From Micromonospora craterilacus (GTDB taxonomy: Bacteria > Actinomycetota > Actinomycetes > Mycobacteriales > Micromonosporaceae), in assembly GCF_003236315.1 (NCBI RefSeq), contig NZ_POTY01000017.1, forward strand, positions 1 to 46,443: DNA of 46,443 nucleotides, given 5' to 3'. The notes below the pieces were generated by a model. It ran no database searches and was not told where the DNA came from. It saw only the letters and a list, made by a program, of their open reading frames with translations. Positions within the stretch are counted from its first letter, which is position 1, and each line of letters starts with the position of its first letter. Below, in pieces: positions 8,466 through 17,053 of the stretch. The translations under genes and the position numbers were made by a program.

Positions 8466-9289
8466 TCCGCGCCGACGCTGCGGCCAGAATCAACTCCCAG
8501 CTGAACGGCCGAGTCGAGGTGGCTATCGTCGCGCACGGCGACCGGCACCGATTCATCGAAGACCTACGCCACCTGCTGCAGGGCAGCGGCGCCAACGGCG
8601 CCGCGATCGAAGCGATCGCCATGACAGACGGAGTCGACGGCAGCACCATCGCGTCGGCAGTCACCGCAGGCCCAGCCGAGCTGAGCCAGCAGTTCGATGT
8701 GACCACCGCGCAGGCAAACAAGATCTGGACCTGGCTGACCGACGAGAACGCTGACCGCACCAGGGAGCTCGAGATCCTCGCACCCCGTGACCGAGTCGAC
8801 ATCCGGCTGCGCGTCGATGGCGAGGTCAAGACCCTCGACCGCCTATCGGCTGGCCAGCGCGCTACCGCGATCCTGCTGCTCATCTTCGCGATCGACGGCC
8901 GATGCATGATCCTCGACCAGCCCGAAGACGACCTCGACAATCGGTTCATCTTTGACGACGTGGTCCAAATGATCCGTAGCCAAAAGGCCATCTCTCCCAG
9001 CGGAGGCAGCCGGCAGATCATCGCCGCCACGCACAACCCGAACATCCCTGTGCTCGGGGACGCCGAACTCGTCGTCGTTCTCGACGCAGGCAACGACCAA
9101 GTACGAGTGCTTGCCCAGGGTTCGATCGACGCCGAGGACATCCGCACGCACATCCGACAGGTGCTCGAAGGCGGCGAAGAGGCGTTCCTCCGCCGGTACA
9201 CCAAGTACGGCGGCATCCGCCTAAGTCTGCCGTCTTCGCGTACCGCTCTGGTAGCCATTGCGGAGCAGCCGGTGGCGTTGGCGTCGTAG
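8462..9289 (+). pseudogene. C-terminal remnant of an SMC/ABC-like AAA ATPase (TrlF-like)
   Basis: The frame encodes only the second half of an ATPase head: a signature-like LSAGQRATAILLLIF, Walker B CMILDQPEDDLDN, and a switch-His region ATHNPNIPVLGDAELVVVL. Walker A and the coiled or helical middle are missing. The frame is coding-like upstream of GTG 8519 back to about 8462 (it reads ADAAARINSQLNGRVEVAI), then meets the terminator arm and an in-frame stop at 8432. This looks like a deletion that fused the gene's 3' half to the end of the sigma operon. Similar C-termini occur in TrlF-type proteins with defence-like contexts. The final ~20 residues may also be altered. Confidence 0.7.
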
Positions 9290-9331
9290 ACACCTCATGA
9301 CCCGACAGGCGGGTCAGCTATGGGAGTACCG

Positions 9332-9375
9332 GGTCAAGGCGGGCCCCGGCGGCCAGCCCGGGACCCGCCTTGACC
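9332..9375. terminator. Intrinsic terminator
   Basis: Stem GGTCAAGGCGGG (9332-9343) and CCCGCCTTGACC (9364-9375), 12 bp perfect. It lies 12 bp beyond the stop of a minus-strand coding remnant and downstream of the ATPase remnant, so it could serve both strands. Confidence 0.7.
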
Positions 9376-9386
9376 AGCTTTAGTGG

Positions 9387-9500
9387 CTATCCGCCGAGCG
9401 CGATGGCGCCCCGTAGGCACAGGCCGCGTTGGAAATTGGTTCGTGTTGATCCCGACACACGCCGGAACCCAACACCCCAGGTCAAGCCTCGTTTCGAGGA
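9387..9500 (-). pseudogene. 3' end of an unknown gene (copy A)
   Basis: The minus strand encodes a C-terminus GLTWGVGFRRVSGSTRTN then FQRGLCLRGAIALGG and a stop at 9387-9389. The same tail (LTW-VGF-V-GST-T-FQ-GL-L-G-I-LG) is encoded at 41123-41221, also minus and also followed by a hairpin. Only this end is conserved; the upstream part matches nothing I know and no good start is seen. I cannot name the family. Confidence 0.4.
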
Positions 9501-9807
9501 GTTGAATTCCGAAGCGACTCGAACCCAACAGGCTCTTCCTGCGTCGTGTACGAACGGCGACTGGACTGGTTGCCGCTCGTGGCCCTGTCCGCCGGGGTGT
9601 GTTGCCATCTTGTCGAGTGGGTCGTCAGGCCGGCGCCGCAGCTCCGCCTCGATCGGCTCGATCTTGTGTTCGGCCCGTTTGCTCGCTCTCCTCTGAGGCA
9701 GTTCGCTGGAGGCGGAGTGCTTGACGCGGCGTGCGCTGCTTGCCTTGGCGAGTCCGGGCTGGCATTATCCCGGCCATGATCGAGAGAATCGAGTCTTCCG
9801 TCCGCCG

Positions 9808-10923
9808 GTGAGCGTGACGACCGAGCCTGGATCGCTCGGACCCCGGACCGGCCTGTTCGAACACGCTCTGCGCCTGCATCAGCGCTATCCGGACTCTCCT
9901 CTTCCGCGTGACGGTGAGCCGTATCCGGACGGCGACCTTCATCGCCGACGTCAGCGACCGCGGACCCGGAAAGACCAGCGGCTCAGGGGTTCTGATGTTG
10001 CCGTCATCCTCGACGTGCACTTCGGCAAGGCCGATGCGCCACCGAGCAAACTCGCCGACGCGTTTCACGATGTCGAGGTTCCGATCCACTACAACGAGCA
10101 CATCGCCGCTGCGGCGCTGCGCGCGGACCGGCAGCGGGTGCGGCAGACCGGCCGGTGGCTGGTGCGGCACAGCACGGATCGATGCTCCGCGACGGTGGGG
10201 CTGGCGCTGCTCGCCACGGATTGGGCGGAGGAAGACATTCCGCTGATCCAAACCATCGGCCTGCTGTCGGACCGGTTCGGGGCGTTGGCCGCCGAGGCGC
10301 TGCGGCGGCGCCGCGGAGGCGAGGAAGCGTTGTTGTGGCTGGCTCAGCGTGTTGAAGGTTGGGGACGAGTTTACCTCATCGAGGCGCTGTGCCGAGGCGG
10401 TGTCCACGCCTCCCGCCGGTGGCTGCTGCGCCATGCCTGCGACGGCGACTTCCTCAACGGCTACTTCGCCGGCAAGGTGGCCACCGCAGCCCACCTGCAC
10501 GAGGCGATCGTCGGGACCGAGGTCGACGATGACCTGGTCGATCACACCGGCCGGCTACTGAAGATCATGGCTGGCTGCGGTGGCATGGGCATGACCCTTG
10601 AGCACTATCCGCCGGCGCCTGTCGTCCTCGCCGCGCATGTCGCTCACCTCGATCGGCAAACACCGACCGTGAACAGGTACGTAGACGCCGCGGTCATCGC
10701 CGACCACCTGGCGAGCGACAAGCCGGAGCGATCTGGATGCACCACCGAGCAGCGAGACCAACTGGTACGGCAGTACCTCGCGGTGCTCGACCGGCAGGAC
10801 TGGTGTGACGAAGTCCGTGCGGGCCTCGATGAAGACGGCGAGTTCTTCGCCTGGTTCACCGCGAACGTGGCAGCGCGACTGCACCTGCGGGCGTTCACCG
10901 ACGTGACGGGTGGTGATCGATGA
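9808..10923 (+). CDS. Hypothetical helical-repeat-like protein
   Basis: Not recognised by name. The protein (~371 residues from GTG 9808; an in-frame GTG lies at 9814 and the frame is open to 9721) is all-helical in look, with HEAT-like pairs such as RQTGRWLVRHSTDRCSATVG and IPLIQTIGLLSDRFGALAAE and a conserved-looking VYLIEALCRGG. An ATG at 9776, preceded by CATTAT and possibly leaderless, encodes MIERIESSVRR in another frame and stops at 9811. The N-terminus may therefore be frameshifted and residues ~30-70 are low-complexity Arg-rich. The stop overlaps the next gene's ATG in an ATGA, so the two are coupled. Confidence 0.65.
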   Translation: MSVTTEPGSLGPRTGLFEHALRLHQRYPDSPLPRDGEPYPDGDLHRRRQRPRTRKDQRLRGSDVAVILDVHFGKADAPPSKLADAFHDVEVPIHYNEHIAAAALRADRQRVRQTGRWLVRHSTDRCSATVGLALLATDWAEEDIPLIQTIGLLSDRFGALAAEALRRRRGGEEALLWLAQRVEGWGRVYLIEALCRGGVHASRRWLLRHACDGDFLNGYFAGKVATAAHLHEAIVGTEVDDDLVDHTGRLLKIMAGCGGMGMTLEHYPPAPVVLAAHVAHLDRQTPTVNRYVDAAVIADHLASDKPERSGCTTEQRDQLVRQYLAVLDRQDWCDEVRAGLDEDGEFFAWFTANVAARLHLRAFTDVTGGDR

Positions 10924-12098
10924 CCGAGGCTGCCGATCAGCGCCTGGTCGAGGCGGTGCACGCTGGTGACGAGGTGGCTGTCGGGCAGGCCCTGGCCGAC
11001 GGCGCGGACCCGGACGTCACGGTAGGCCGGTTCCGGGGGTCGGTCCTGGCCGGCGCTGCGGGCAGCGGCTGGCTGGGAATCGTGGGCCTGCTGGTGGATG
11101 CCGGCGCGCGCATCGGTCCCGCCGATCCCTACACGGGCTCGCCGCTGCGTGCCGCGGTGATCGAGGCGCGTGCGGATGTGGTGCAGTTCCTGGTCGGCCG
11201 TGGGGCGCTCGCGGTGGAGCCCGCCACCAGGTCGAGCGTGCTGGCCGAGGCGGTGTCCTGCGCCTCGTTCCGCCCGACGCCGGCTGCTCGTGCGACGCTC
11301 CGGGTCCTGCTGGAAGCGCAGGCGGCCCCAGGTCCGAGCGAGGAAGCACCTCTGATCACCGCGGTGATGCGACCTGCCGCACCGGCAGTGCTGCGCCTTC
11401 TCCTCGCCTACGGTGCGGACGCCAACCATGAGCGTTCCGATGCGACACCGGCGATCGTCGTGGCCGCCCGGCGAGGCGATCACGCCGCGGTGGACGTGCT
11501 TCTGCAGGCCGGCGCCGATGTGGACGCCGCCGACGGGCGAGGGCGGACAGCGTTGATGCACGCGGTCGAACGCAACGAACGACGTGTCATTGCGGCCCTG
11601 TTGCTGGCCGGCGCCGCGATCGACGCCGTCAGCGCCGACGGCATGACCGCGTTGCGACTGGCCCGAGGGTGGCAGCGCCAGAACGTCCAGTTCATGCTGG
11701 GGGAGCGCCACGTCGGCCTGGACGATGTGCCGATCACTCGCACCGTTGTGCGGGCCGTCCCGACCGGCGTCCGGCTCGCCGGCGACCCGCAGATGCTCCA
11801 CCTGCTGGCGAACGTCATCGACATCGCCCTCGACGACCTGGGCGACGACGAATGGAACACTCGGACGGGTACGCACGCCGACACGGCACGTGCCATGGCC
11901 GTGCGGCTGCGCAACGAGATCGTCCCAGCAGCCAACGCATCCTGGCATCAACTGGACGCCACCGCAGACGAACTCGCCGCCGCGCGTTCCGCTCTGGTCG
12001 AACTCGCCTACGGCACCACGCGCACCATGCCGACCGGCACCAGCAGGCTGAAGATCATCGACGTGCTTGAAGAACTCAACCGACAGCTCGGCCGCTAG
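10920..12098 (+). CDS. Ankyrin-repeat protein
   Basis: Protein of 392 residues with about seven ankyrin-type repeats over residues 5-260. Clear examples are RLVEAVHAGDEVAVGQALAD, VLLQAGADVDAADGRGRTAL and MHAVERNERRVIAALLLAGA. The last ~130 residues are a separate helical domain (HLLANVIDIALDDLGDDEWN). No signal peptide or membrane span, so cytoplasmic. Ankyrin repeats bind partner proteins; the coupled upstream helical protein is the obvious candidate. Starts at the ATG inside the ATGA overlap. Confidence 0.8.
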   Translation: MTEAADQRLVEAVHAGDEVAVGQALADGADPDVTVGRFRGSVLAGAAGSGWLGIVGLLVDAGARIGPADPYTGSPLRAAVIEARADVVQFLVGRGALAVEPATRSSVLAEAVSCASFRPTPAARATLRVLLEAQAAPGPSEEAPLITAVMRPAAPAVLRLLLAYGADANHERSDATPAIVVAARRGDHAAVDVLLQAGADVDAADGRGRTALMHAVERNERRVIAALLLAGAAIDAVSADGMTALRLARGWQRQNVQFMLGERHVGLDDVPITRTVVRAVPTGVRLAGDPQMLHLLANVIDIALDDLGDDEWNTRTGTHADTARAMAVRLRNEIVPAANASWHQLDATADELAAARSALVELAYGTTRTMPTGTSRLKIIDVLEELNRQLGR

Positions 12099-12218
12099 AT
12101 GATCTATTCCGGACCAACTCCCGCCTTGCCGGATCGCCGCCTGGACTCCGCCTCGGCTCGACCGAGGACTTCGACAGAGGGCCTAGCGCGGATGAGGTTT
12201 CGGCAGGGACAGCGCCGA

Positions 12219-13679
12219 TCACCAGGCGCAGGGTGTGTAGTCCTTGAGGAAGCAGCCGTACAGGTCTTCGCCCTGTTCGCCGCGGACGATCGGGTCGTAG
12301 ACCCGGGCCGCGCCGTCGACCAGGTCCAGCGGGGCGTGGAAGCCGGCGTCCGCCAGCCGCATCTTCGTCGGGTGAGGCCGCTCGTCGGTGATCCAGCCGG
12401 TGTCGACGCTGGTCATGAGGATGCCGTCGGCCAGCATCTCCTGGGCGCTGGTCCTGGTCAGCATGTTCAGCGCGGCCTTGGCCATGTTGGTGTGCGGATG
12501 CCCTGGCCCCTTGTAGCCGCGGGCGAACTGGCCCTCCATCGCCGACACGTTCACCACGTACTTGCGGCGGGCGGTCGCGGCGGCCATCGCCGGTCGCAGC
12601 TGGCTGACCAGCACGAACGGCGCGGTCACGTTGCACAGCTGCACTTCGAGCAGCTCGACCGGGTCCACCTCGTGCACCCGCTGCACCCAACTGTTGACCG
12701 GGTCGAGGTCCGGCACCAGACCGCCCGCGTCGATGGCGCTGGCTGTCGCGATCCGTTCCGGCGAGGCGGAGCCGCTGGTCAGCGCCAGCGCGGTGAGCGC
12801 GTGCGGGGTGAGCGCGGGCGAGTTCAGTGGGGCGATCAGGCTGCCCGCCGGGTCGCCCCGGCCGGCCGGTTTGGCGAACGTGATCATCTCCGGCAGCGGG
12901 CCGTCCGGCAGGGCAGCCGCCTCCGCGGCGACGAGCTGCGCGTACGCCGCGGGCGTGCGGCGGACGGTCTGCGCCGCGTTGTTGATCAGGATGTCGAGTG
13001 GTCCCTGGCCGCTGACCGAGTCAGCGAGGGCGATCACCTGGGCGGGGTCGCGCAGATCGATCCCGACGATCCGCAGGCGGTGGAGCCAGTCCCCGCTGTC
13101 GGACATCGCGGCGAATCGGCGGACCGCGTCGTGGGGAAACCGTGTGGTCACCGTGGTGTGCGCGCCGTCGCGCAGCAGCCGCAGCGCGATGTACATGCCG
13201 ATCTTCGCCCGGCCGCCGGTGAGCAGCGCGCGCCGACCGGTCAGATCGGTGCGGGCGTTCCGGCGCTCCCGGTTGAGCGCGGCGCAGGGCGGACAGAGCT
13301 GATGGTAGAAGGCGTCCACATCGCGGTAGCGCTGCTTGCAGACGTAGCAGCCGCGCGGCTTGTGCAGGAAGCCGGCCGTGGCACCCACGGTGGGGGAGGC
13401 GAGCGGGTTGCCCTGGGTCTCATCGTCGATCCGGCCCGGGGCGCCGGTGGCGGTGGCCGCCGTCACCGCGCGGTCGGCCGCCGCGATGGCATCCCGCCGT
13501 TCCTCGCGTCGCCGCTGCTTGATCACCTTGTAGAGCTTCGCGGTGGCCCGCTGCACCCGCACCACGTCGGGATGATCGGGGGGCAGGTCCTCCAACGCCT
13601 CAAAGACGCTGAGACAGGTCTCCAGCCGGGTCGGGTCAATGCCGTATTGACCGGTTTCCGCAATGTTGTCCGCCGTCAT
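12219..13679 (-). CDS. SDR-family protein with N-terminal Cys4 motif, catalytic Tyr missing
   Basis: Protein of 486 residues. A Cys4 zinc-type motif lies at Cys111, Cys114, Cys129 and Cys132. A Rossmann fold follows, with the cofactor motif TGGRAKIG (154-161) and the NNA motif (233-236). The active-site Ser is in NVSAMEG (Ser379) and the Lys is in HPHTNMAKAAL (Lys401). In the usual YxxxK the Tyr position (397) is Thr. Fold and NAD(P) binding look intact, but classic dehydrogenase chemistry is doubtful, so it may be a sensor or have altered chemistry. I start at ATG 13679 because the family-like sequence begins there; an upstream frame to 13760 is Arg/Gly junk-like. The region 12099-12218 beyond its end holds no gene I can see. 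Confidence 0.75.
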   Translation of the reverse strand: MTADNIAETGQYGIDPTRLETCLSVFEALEDLPPDHPDVVRVQRATAKLYKVIKQRRREERRDAIAAADRAVTAATATGAPGRIDDETQGNPLASPTVGATAGFLHKPRGCYVCKQRYRDVDAFYHQLCPPCAALNRERRNARTDLTGRRALLTGGRAKIGMYIALRLLRDGAHTTVTTRFPHDAVRRFAAMSDSGDWLHRLRIVGIDLRDPAQVIALADSVSGQGPLDILINNAAQTVRRTPAAYAQLVAAEAAALPDGPLPEMITFAKPAGRGDPAGSLIAPLNSPALTPHALTALALTSGSASPERIATASAIDAGGLVPDLDPVNSWVQRVHEVDPVELLEVQLCNVTAPFVLVSQLRPAMAAATARRKYVVNVSAMEGQFARGYKGPGHPHTNMAKAALNMLTRTSAQEMLADGILMTSVDTGWITDERPHPTKMRLADAGFHAPLDLVDGAARVYDPIVRGEQGEDLYGCFLKDYTPCAW

Positions 13680-13841
13680 GCCGTCGCTGTCTCGTCCCGT
13701 TCCCTGCGCCGGATCTACCCGGCCCACCCCAAGTCCGACCCGGAACTGTACGCACCGCACGGCCTCCGACGCATCCCGCGCCTGTTCATCAGCCCGAAGA
13801 CCGTCGAGGCCAACCTCGCCCGGGTCTATATGTTCAGGCCA

Positions 13842-13875
13842 GAAGCCCGTAGCCGGTACGCCGGTAACGGGCTTC
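13842..13875 (+). terminator. Hairpin, possible terminator
   Basis: Stem GAAGCCCGT (13842-13850) and ACGGGCTTC (13867-13875), 9 bp perfect, followed by TTGCCGTTTG. It follows a short plus-strand piece encoding LFISPKTVEANLARVY (13782-13829), which resembles the recognition helix of a LuxR-type regulator. This could be the terminator of a lost LuxR gene. Confidence 0.5.
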
Positions 13876-14060
13876 TTGCCGTTTGCCCCGCCAGACCTGG
13901 TGCGTCACCCGACCAGCCATCGGCACCCTGATTACTCCGACGGGCAGTGGGTTCCACTTGATCAAGTACGAGCGAACCGCGAGGGGGTTGGAGCCGAAAA
14001 GCACTCTGCCCCGGGCGGCCGACGAACGGGCGGCTGCCCGGAAGGTCGAGCCCCCACAGG

Positions 14061-14088
14061 GGGTCTGTCAAGTTAACTTGACAGACCC
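14061..14088. repeat. Perfect 28-bp palindrome
   Basis: Half-site GGGTCTGTCAAGTT (14061-14074) is followed immediately by its exact reverse complement (14075-14088), with no spacer. Each strand contains TTGACA. It lies 52 bp upstream of a decayed gene. Candidate operator for a dimeric regulator, or a relic of a mobile-element end. Confidence 0.7.
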
Positions 14089-14139
14089 GATCCGGATTCC
14101 TCCATGCAGCAGTGAACAGGCCTCTGGAATCATGGCAGC

Positions 14140-14786
14140 GTGGCCGGGTTCGGTTATAAGACGTCGTGGCTGGCGGTCCGAGACCGAACCCCTGACGAGG
14201 TCGCGGATGCGCTTGAGCTGCACGGCCGGGAGGTCCTCGATTGGGCCGCCGGCACCGACCGGGCATATCGGCACGGCGTGTATGTGGCCGCGCCGGTACC
14301 AGGCTGGACCCTCGCCCACGGCCGGCTGCACTGCCGACGGGGTTCGACGCGACCGAGCCGCCCTTCCCCGACTGGCTTAGGAGACTGAGCCGCGATCTGG
14401 GCGAGGTGTAGTTCTTCGCCAACGAGCGAGTCCCGGACTATCACGCCTGGGCCCGGGCGCTGGATGGTGAGCTGTTGCGTGCGTACTGCTTTATCGGAGA
14501 GCGGGGCGAGGTGCCGCTGTTCCTCGGTAATCCGACAGCCGGTGAGGTCGAGTTGGGTATCGGCATACGCGGTATGGAGCCCGGGTGGGAACACTGGTCG
14601 GACGAGGAATGGGCGGCCTGGTACGCCACGACGCCGTCCGAGTCCGACGTGATGGCGATGGCCGGTCGCTGGAGCATCGATCCCACCACGATCAACGATG
14701 CCGCCGTGGCCACTGCTGGCATTCACGGGCTACCACCATCGGCCTCCGGCGAGTGCGGGCATCGCCCTACCTCCCATTGGCTATGA
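14140..14786 (+). pseudogene. Decayed hypothetical gene: 1-bp deletion plus TAG
   Basis: Three segments form one protein of ~215 residues. From GTG 14140 the frame reads MAGFGYKTSWLAVRDRTPDE through LAHGRLH. After base 14331 the frame must shift; restoring one C gives LHLPTGFDATEPPFPDWLRR. That second frame then runs through GEV, a TAG at 14409-14411, and FFANERVPDYHAWARALDG, ending at 14786 after MAMAGRWSIDPTTIND. TAG probably replaces CAG. The intact form looks like an actinobacterial hypothetical protein with Trp-rich EPGWEHWSDEEWAAWYATTP; I know no function. Both lesions make it a clear pseudogene. Confidence 0.7.
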
Positions 14787-15124
14787 CCGGGTAGCTTCGG
14801 CGCCGCGCCCGGTTGCTAGGCGTGGCGCCCGACCCGCGGCAGAAGAGTGGTCCGTCAGAACCCCATGCAACTTTGATCTACCGCTTCTTATGGCCACCGA
14901 GTTGATAAAGCGCAAGGTCGATCGAGGTGGACCGTGTTCCCGAGCAAACCGACCTCGACCTGTTAATCCCGATGGCCGCACGGACGGCGAACGCGAGTTG
15001 AAGCAGTGCGTCCATTTGCGCGGCGGCGGCCCGCGTCCTGCCTTGACCCTGCCAACGCAGCGCCTCAGCCTGACCGCCGCCAGCCTCTTCAACCTGCGCC
15101 GCAGACCGCCCACGGCCGTCCTGG
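14787..15124. other. Gap with a possible transposase tail remnant
   Basis: No intact gene. On the plus strand 14995-15153 encodes ELKQCVHLRGGGPRPALTL then PTQRLSLTAASLFNLRR, which looks like the tail of a transposase and runs into the 3' end of the sigma-fusion gene. The family cannot be assigned. Confidence 0.3.
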
Positions 15125-16915
15125 CTATCCCGGCTGGACGCAAGGGTCGGTGACCGGGTAGCTCGGGCTCTGCGCCGTGCGGCCGTCCACAGCCGTCGCC
15201 CGCACCGACCAGGTCAGCGCCGGCGCGCGTAACTGCCAGACGGTCACCCGCGCGGCCGATCCGTCCACAGTCAGGGCCCGGGCCGACGTCCTGCCCCCGG
15301 TGGGTGTCCAGCGAACCTCGGCGCCGCCGAGTGCGGCACTGCCGGTGGCCTGCACTACGAGGCTGTACATGTCCAAGCCGCACCGCACGTGAGCGGTGGC
15401 GGAGACCGTGAACGGCGCGGCGATCTGCGTCGCGGCCGTCGGCCGGGGCGCGGTCGGAGGTCTGGTCGGTGCCACGGTCGGTGCCGGTGCGGCGCCACCG
15501 GGCACGACAGCCCTGGTCGCATCGGCCCGGGTGGCGCCGGCGCCATCCGCCGGCACGATCCCGGTTCCGGACGTCGGACCGGCGGCAGCGGTCGGTGGCG
15601 GATCGGCAGCCAGCGTGCCGGCTCCCGTGGCCGCGGCGGACGGCGGCGCGGAGGCGGGTGCCACCTTGCCGGCCGGTGATCCGAGCGTCTCGGACGCCGG
15701 TTTGCCGGATCCGTCCGGCGCGGCGGTCGAGCGTTCCGATAGCAGTGCCCAGGTGCCGAACGCGGCGAGAAGGGTCAACAGGGCTGCCGCCCCGGCCAGC
15801 CGCCGACGGCGCCGGTCGCGCTTCGCCGACGAGGTCGCCCATACTGGGTGCGCCGCACCACGCGGCACCGCCGCACCGTCCGAGGCCCCCACCACATCTT
15901 CCGGCACGACCGCCGCACCTTCCGCGGCCACCGCCCCGCCGTCCGTCGGCGTGGGCCCCTCGCCCGCACCAGCCGCCGGCCCGGCGACTCCCGACCCGGA
16001 TGGTTCGTCGGCTACCGGCGCCCGCTCGGTCGCCGGGCCAGCGTTTCCCGACCCGGATGGTTCGTCGACCGCCAGCGCTTGGTCGGCCGCCGGGCCGGCC
16101 GTGACCGTACCCGCCGGATCGGCCAGGACATCGGTCGCGTAGACCTCTGCCAGTCTCGGCCACACCGTGTCGGCGACGACCAGGAAGGCCGGTGCCGTGT
16201 ACGCCGACAGCAGGGCGGCAGGGCTGAGGTGTTCCCGCCGGAGCAGCCCACACACCGTGCAGCCGTCGATGTGCCGCGAGACCCGCTTGCGCAGGGTCGG
16301 GGTGAGCCGGCCCTGCCAGCCGTCGATCAGGCCGGCGAGGGTCGGACAGTCCCGGGCTCCGGTGCGGGCCACCAGCAGCGCCCCCAGCGCTCGTTCGAGT
16401 TGCGAACGGGCGCGCGACAGGCGGGCGTGCGCGTGGTTGGCGGGCACCCCGAGGGCCGCGCCGATGTCGACGGTCGACAGGTCGTGGCGGATGGCCAGGT
16501 GGACCACCTCCCGGTCGCCCGGGTTCAGCGCGGCGACCGCGGTGTGCACCAGCGCGCGTACCTGCTCGGCGTTGACGCCCGTGGCCGGGTCGGCGGCTTC
16601 GGCCACCGGCTCGCCGGCCTCGTCCAGCGGCAGGGAGCGGGACCGCTCCCGGAGCTGCCGGAGACATTCGTTGCGCACGATCGCGTACAGCCAGGAGCGT
16701 AGCCGATCGGGCTCCCGAAGCTGGCCGATGCGCTGGCTGGCCGTGAGGAATGCGTCGTGGACGGCGTCTGCGGCGGCCTCCGGCTCGCGCACCATCGTCC
16801 GGGCGTACGTGTAAAGCCGGTCGGCGTACCGCCGGTACATGCCCTCCAACCCGGCCCGCTCACCGCGGCGCACCGCCTCGACCAGTGCGGTGTCGTCGCG
16901 CGCCGCCGTGTCCAT
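15125..16915 (-). CDS. ECF sigma factor fused to zinc anti-sigma motif, membrane span and outer domain
   Basis: Protein of 596 residues, about three times a normal ECF factor. Region 2 covers residues ~22-90 (AAADAVHDAFLTASQRI). Region 4 covers ~125-178, with NPGDREVVHLAIRHDLS and the HTH ending HARLSRARSQLERAL. A ZAS-type HxxxCxxC follows, His215-Cys219-Cys222, with an earlier Cys190. Next come a Gly/Ala/Pro/Ser linker with a duplicated DEPSGSG, a basic cluster RDRRRRRL, one span (~373-393), another low-complexity linker, and an outer domain of ~90 residues with two Cys, ending at the stop. Sigma, inhibitor-like domain and sensor thus sit in one chain, as in some membrane-tethered ECF groups. 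ATG 16915 has GGGAGA upstream. Divergent from a secreted repeat protein that may be its target. Confidence 0.85.
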   Translation of the reverse strand: MDTAARDDTALVEAVRRGERAGLEGMYRRYADRLYTYARTMVREPEAAADAVHDAFLTASQRIGQLREPDRLRSWLYAIVRNECLRQLRERSRSLPLDEAGEPVAEAADPATGVNAEQVRALVHTAVAALNPGDREVVHLAIRHDLSTVDIGAALGVPANHAHARLSRARSQLERALGALLVARTGARDCPTLAGLIDGWQGRLTPTLRKRVSRHIDGCTVCGLLRREHLSPAALLSAYTAPAFLVVADTVWPRLAEVYATDVLADPAGTVTAGPAADQALAVDEPSGSGNAGPATERAPVADEPSGSGVAGPAAGAGEGPTPTDGGAVAAEGAAVVPEDVVGASDGAAVPRGAAHPVWATSSAKRDRRRRRLAGAAALLTLLAAFGTWALLSERSTAAPDGSGKPASETLGSPAGKVAPASAPPSAAATGAGTLAADPPPTAAAGPTSGTGIVPADGAGATRADATRAVVPGGAAPAPTVAPTRPPTAPRPTAATQIAAPFTVSATAHVRCGLDMYSLVVQATGSAALGGAEVRWTPTGGRTSARALTVDGSAARVTVWQLRAPALTWSVRATAVDGRTAQSPSYPVTDPCVQPG

Positions 16916-17053
16916 CCGTGTCTCCCGCTGCTCGTCGACCGGTCAATTAGAACCGCAGAACTTTTTTCTTCGAGCTTTCTGTTGGCATCCCGACCCGACG
17001 GCGCTCCTACCGATGTCAATCGCAACCGAACAGCCTCAATTAAGGAAGACACC

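Noticed and set aside
10644-11951. Minus-strand open frame opposite the ankyrin gene
   Set aside because: No motif, skewed composition; the ankyrin repeats are clear on the plus strand.
12099-13931. Long plus-strand open frame opposite the SDR gene
   Set aside because: It mirrors the SDR gene's codons, has low-complexity Arg/Gly/Asp content and no family motif.
14781-16667. Minus-strand open frame overlapping the sigma-fusion gene
   Set aside because: Arg/Gly-rich shadow in another frame; the sigma motifs lie in the 15125-16915 frame.
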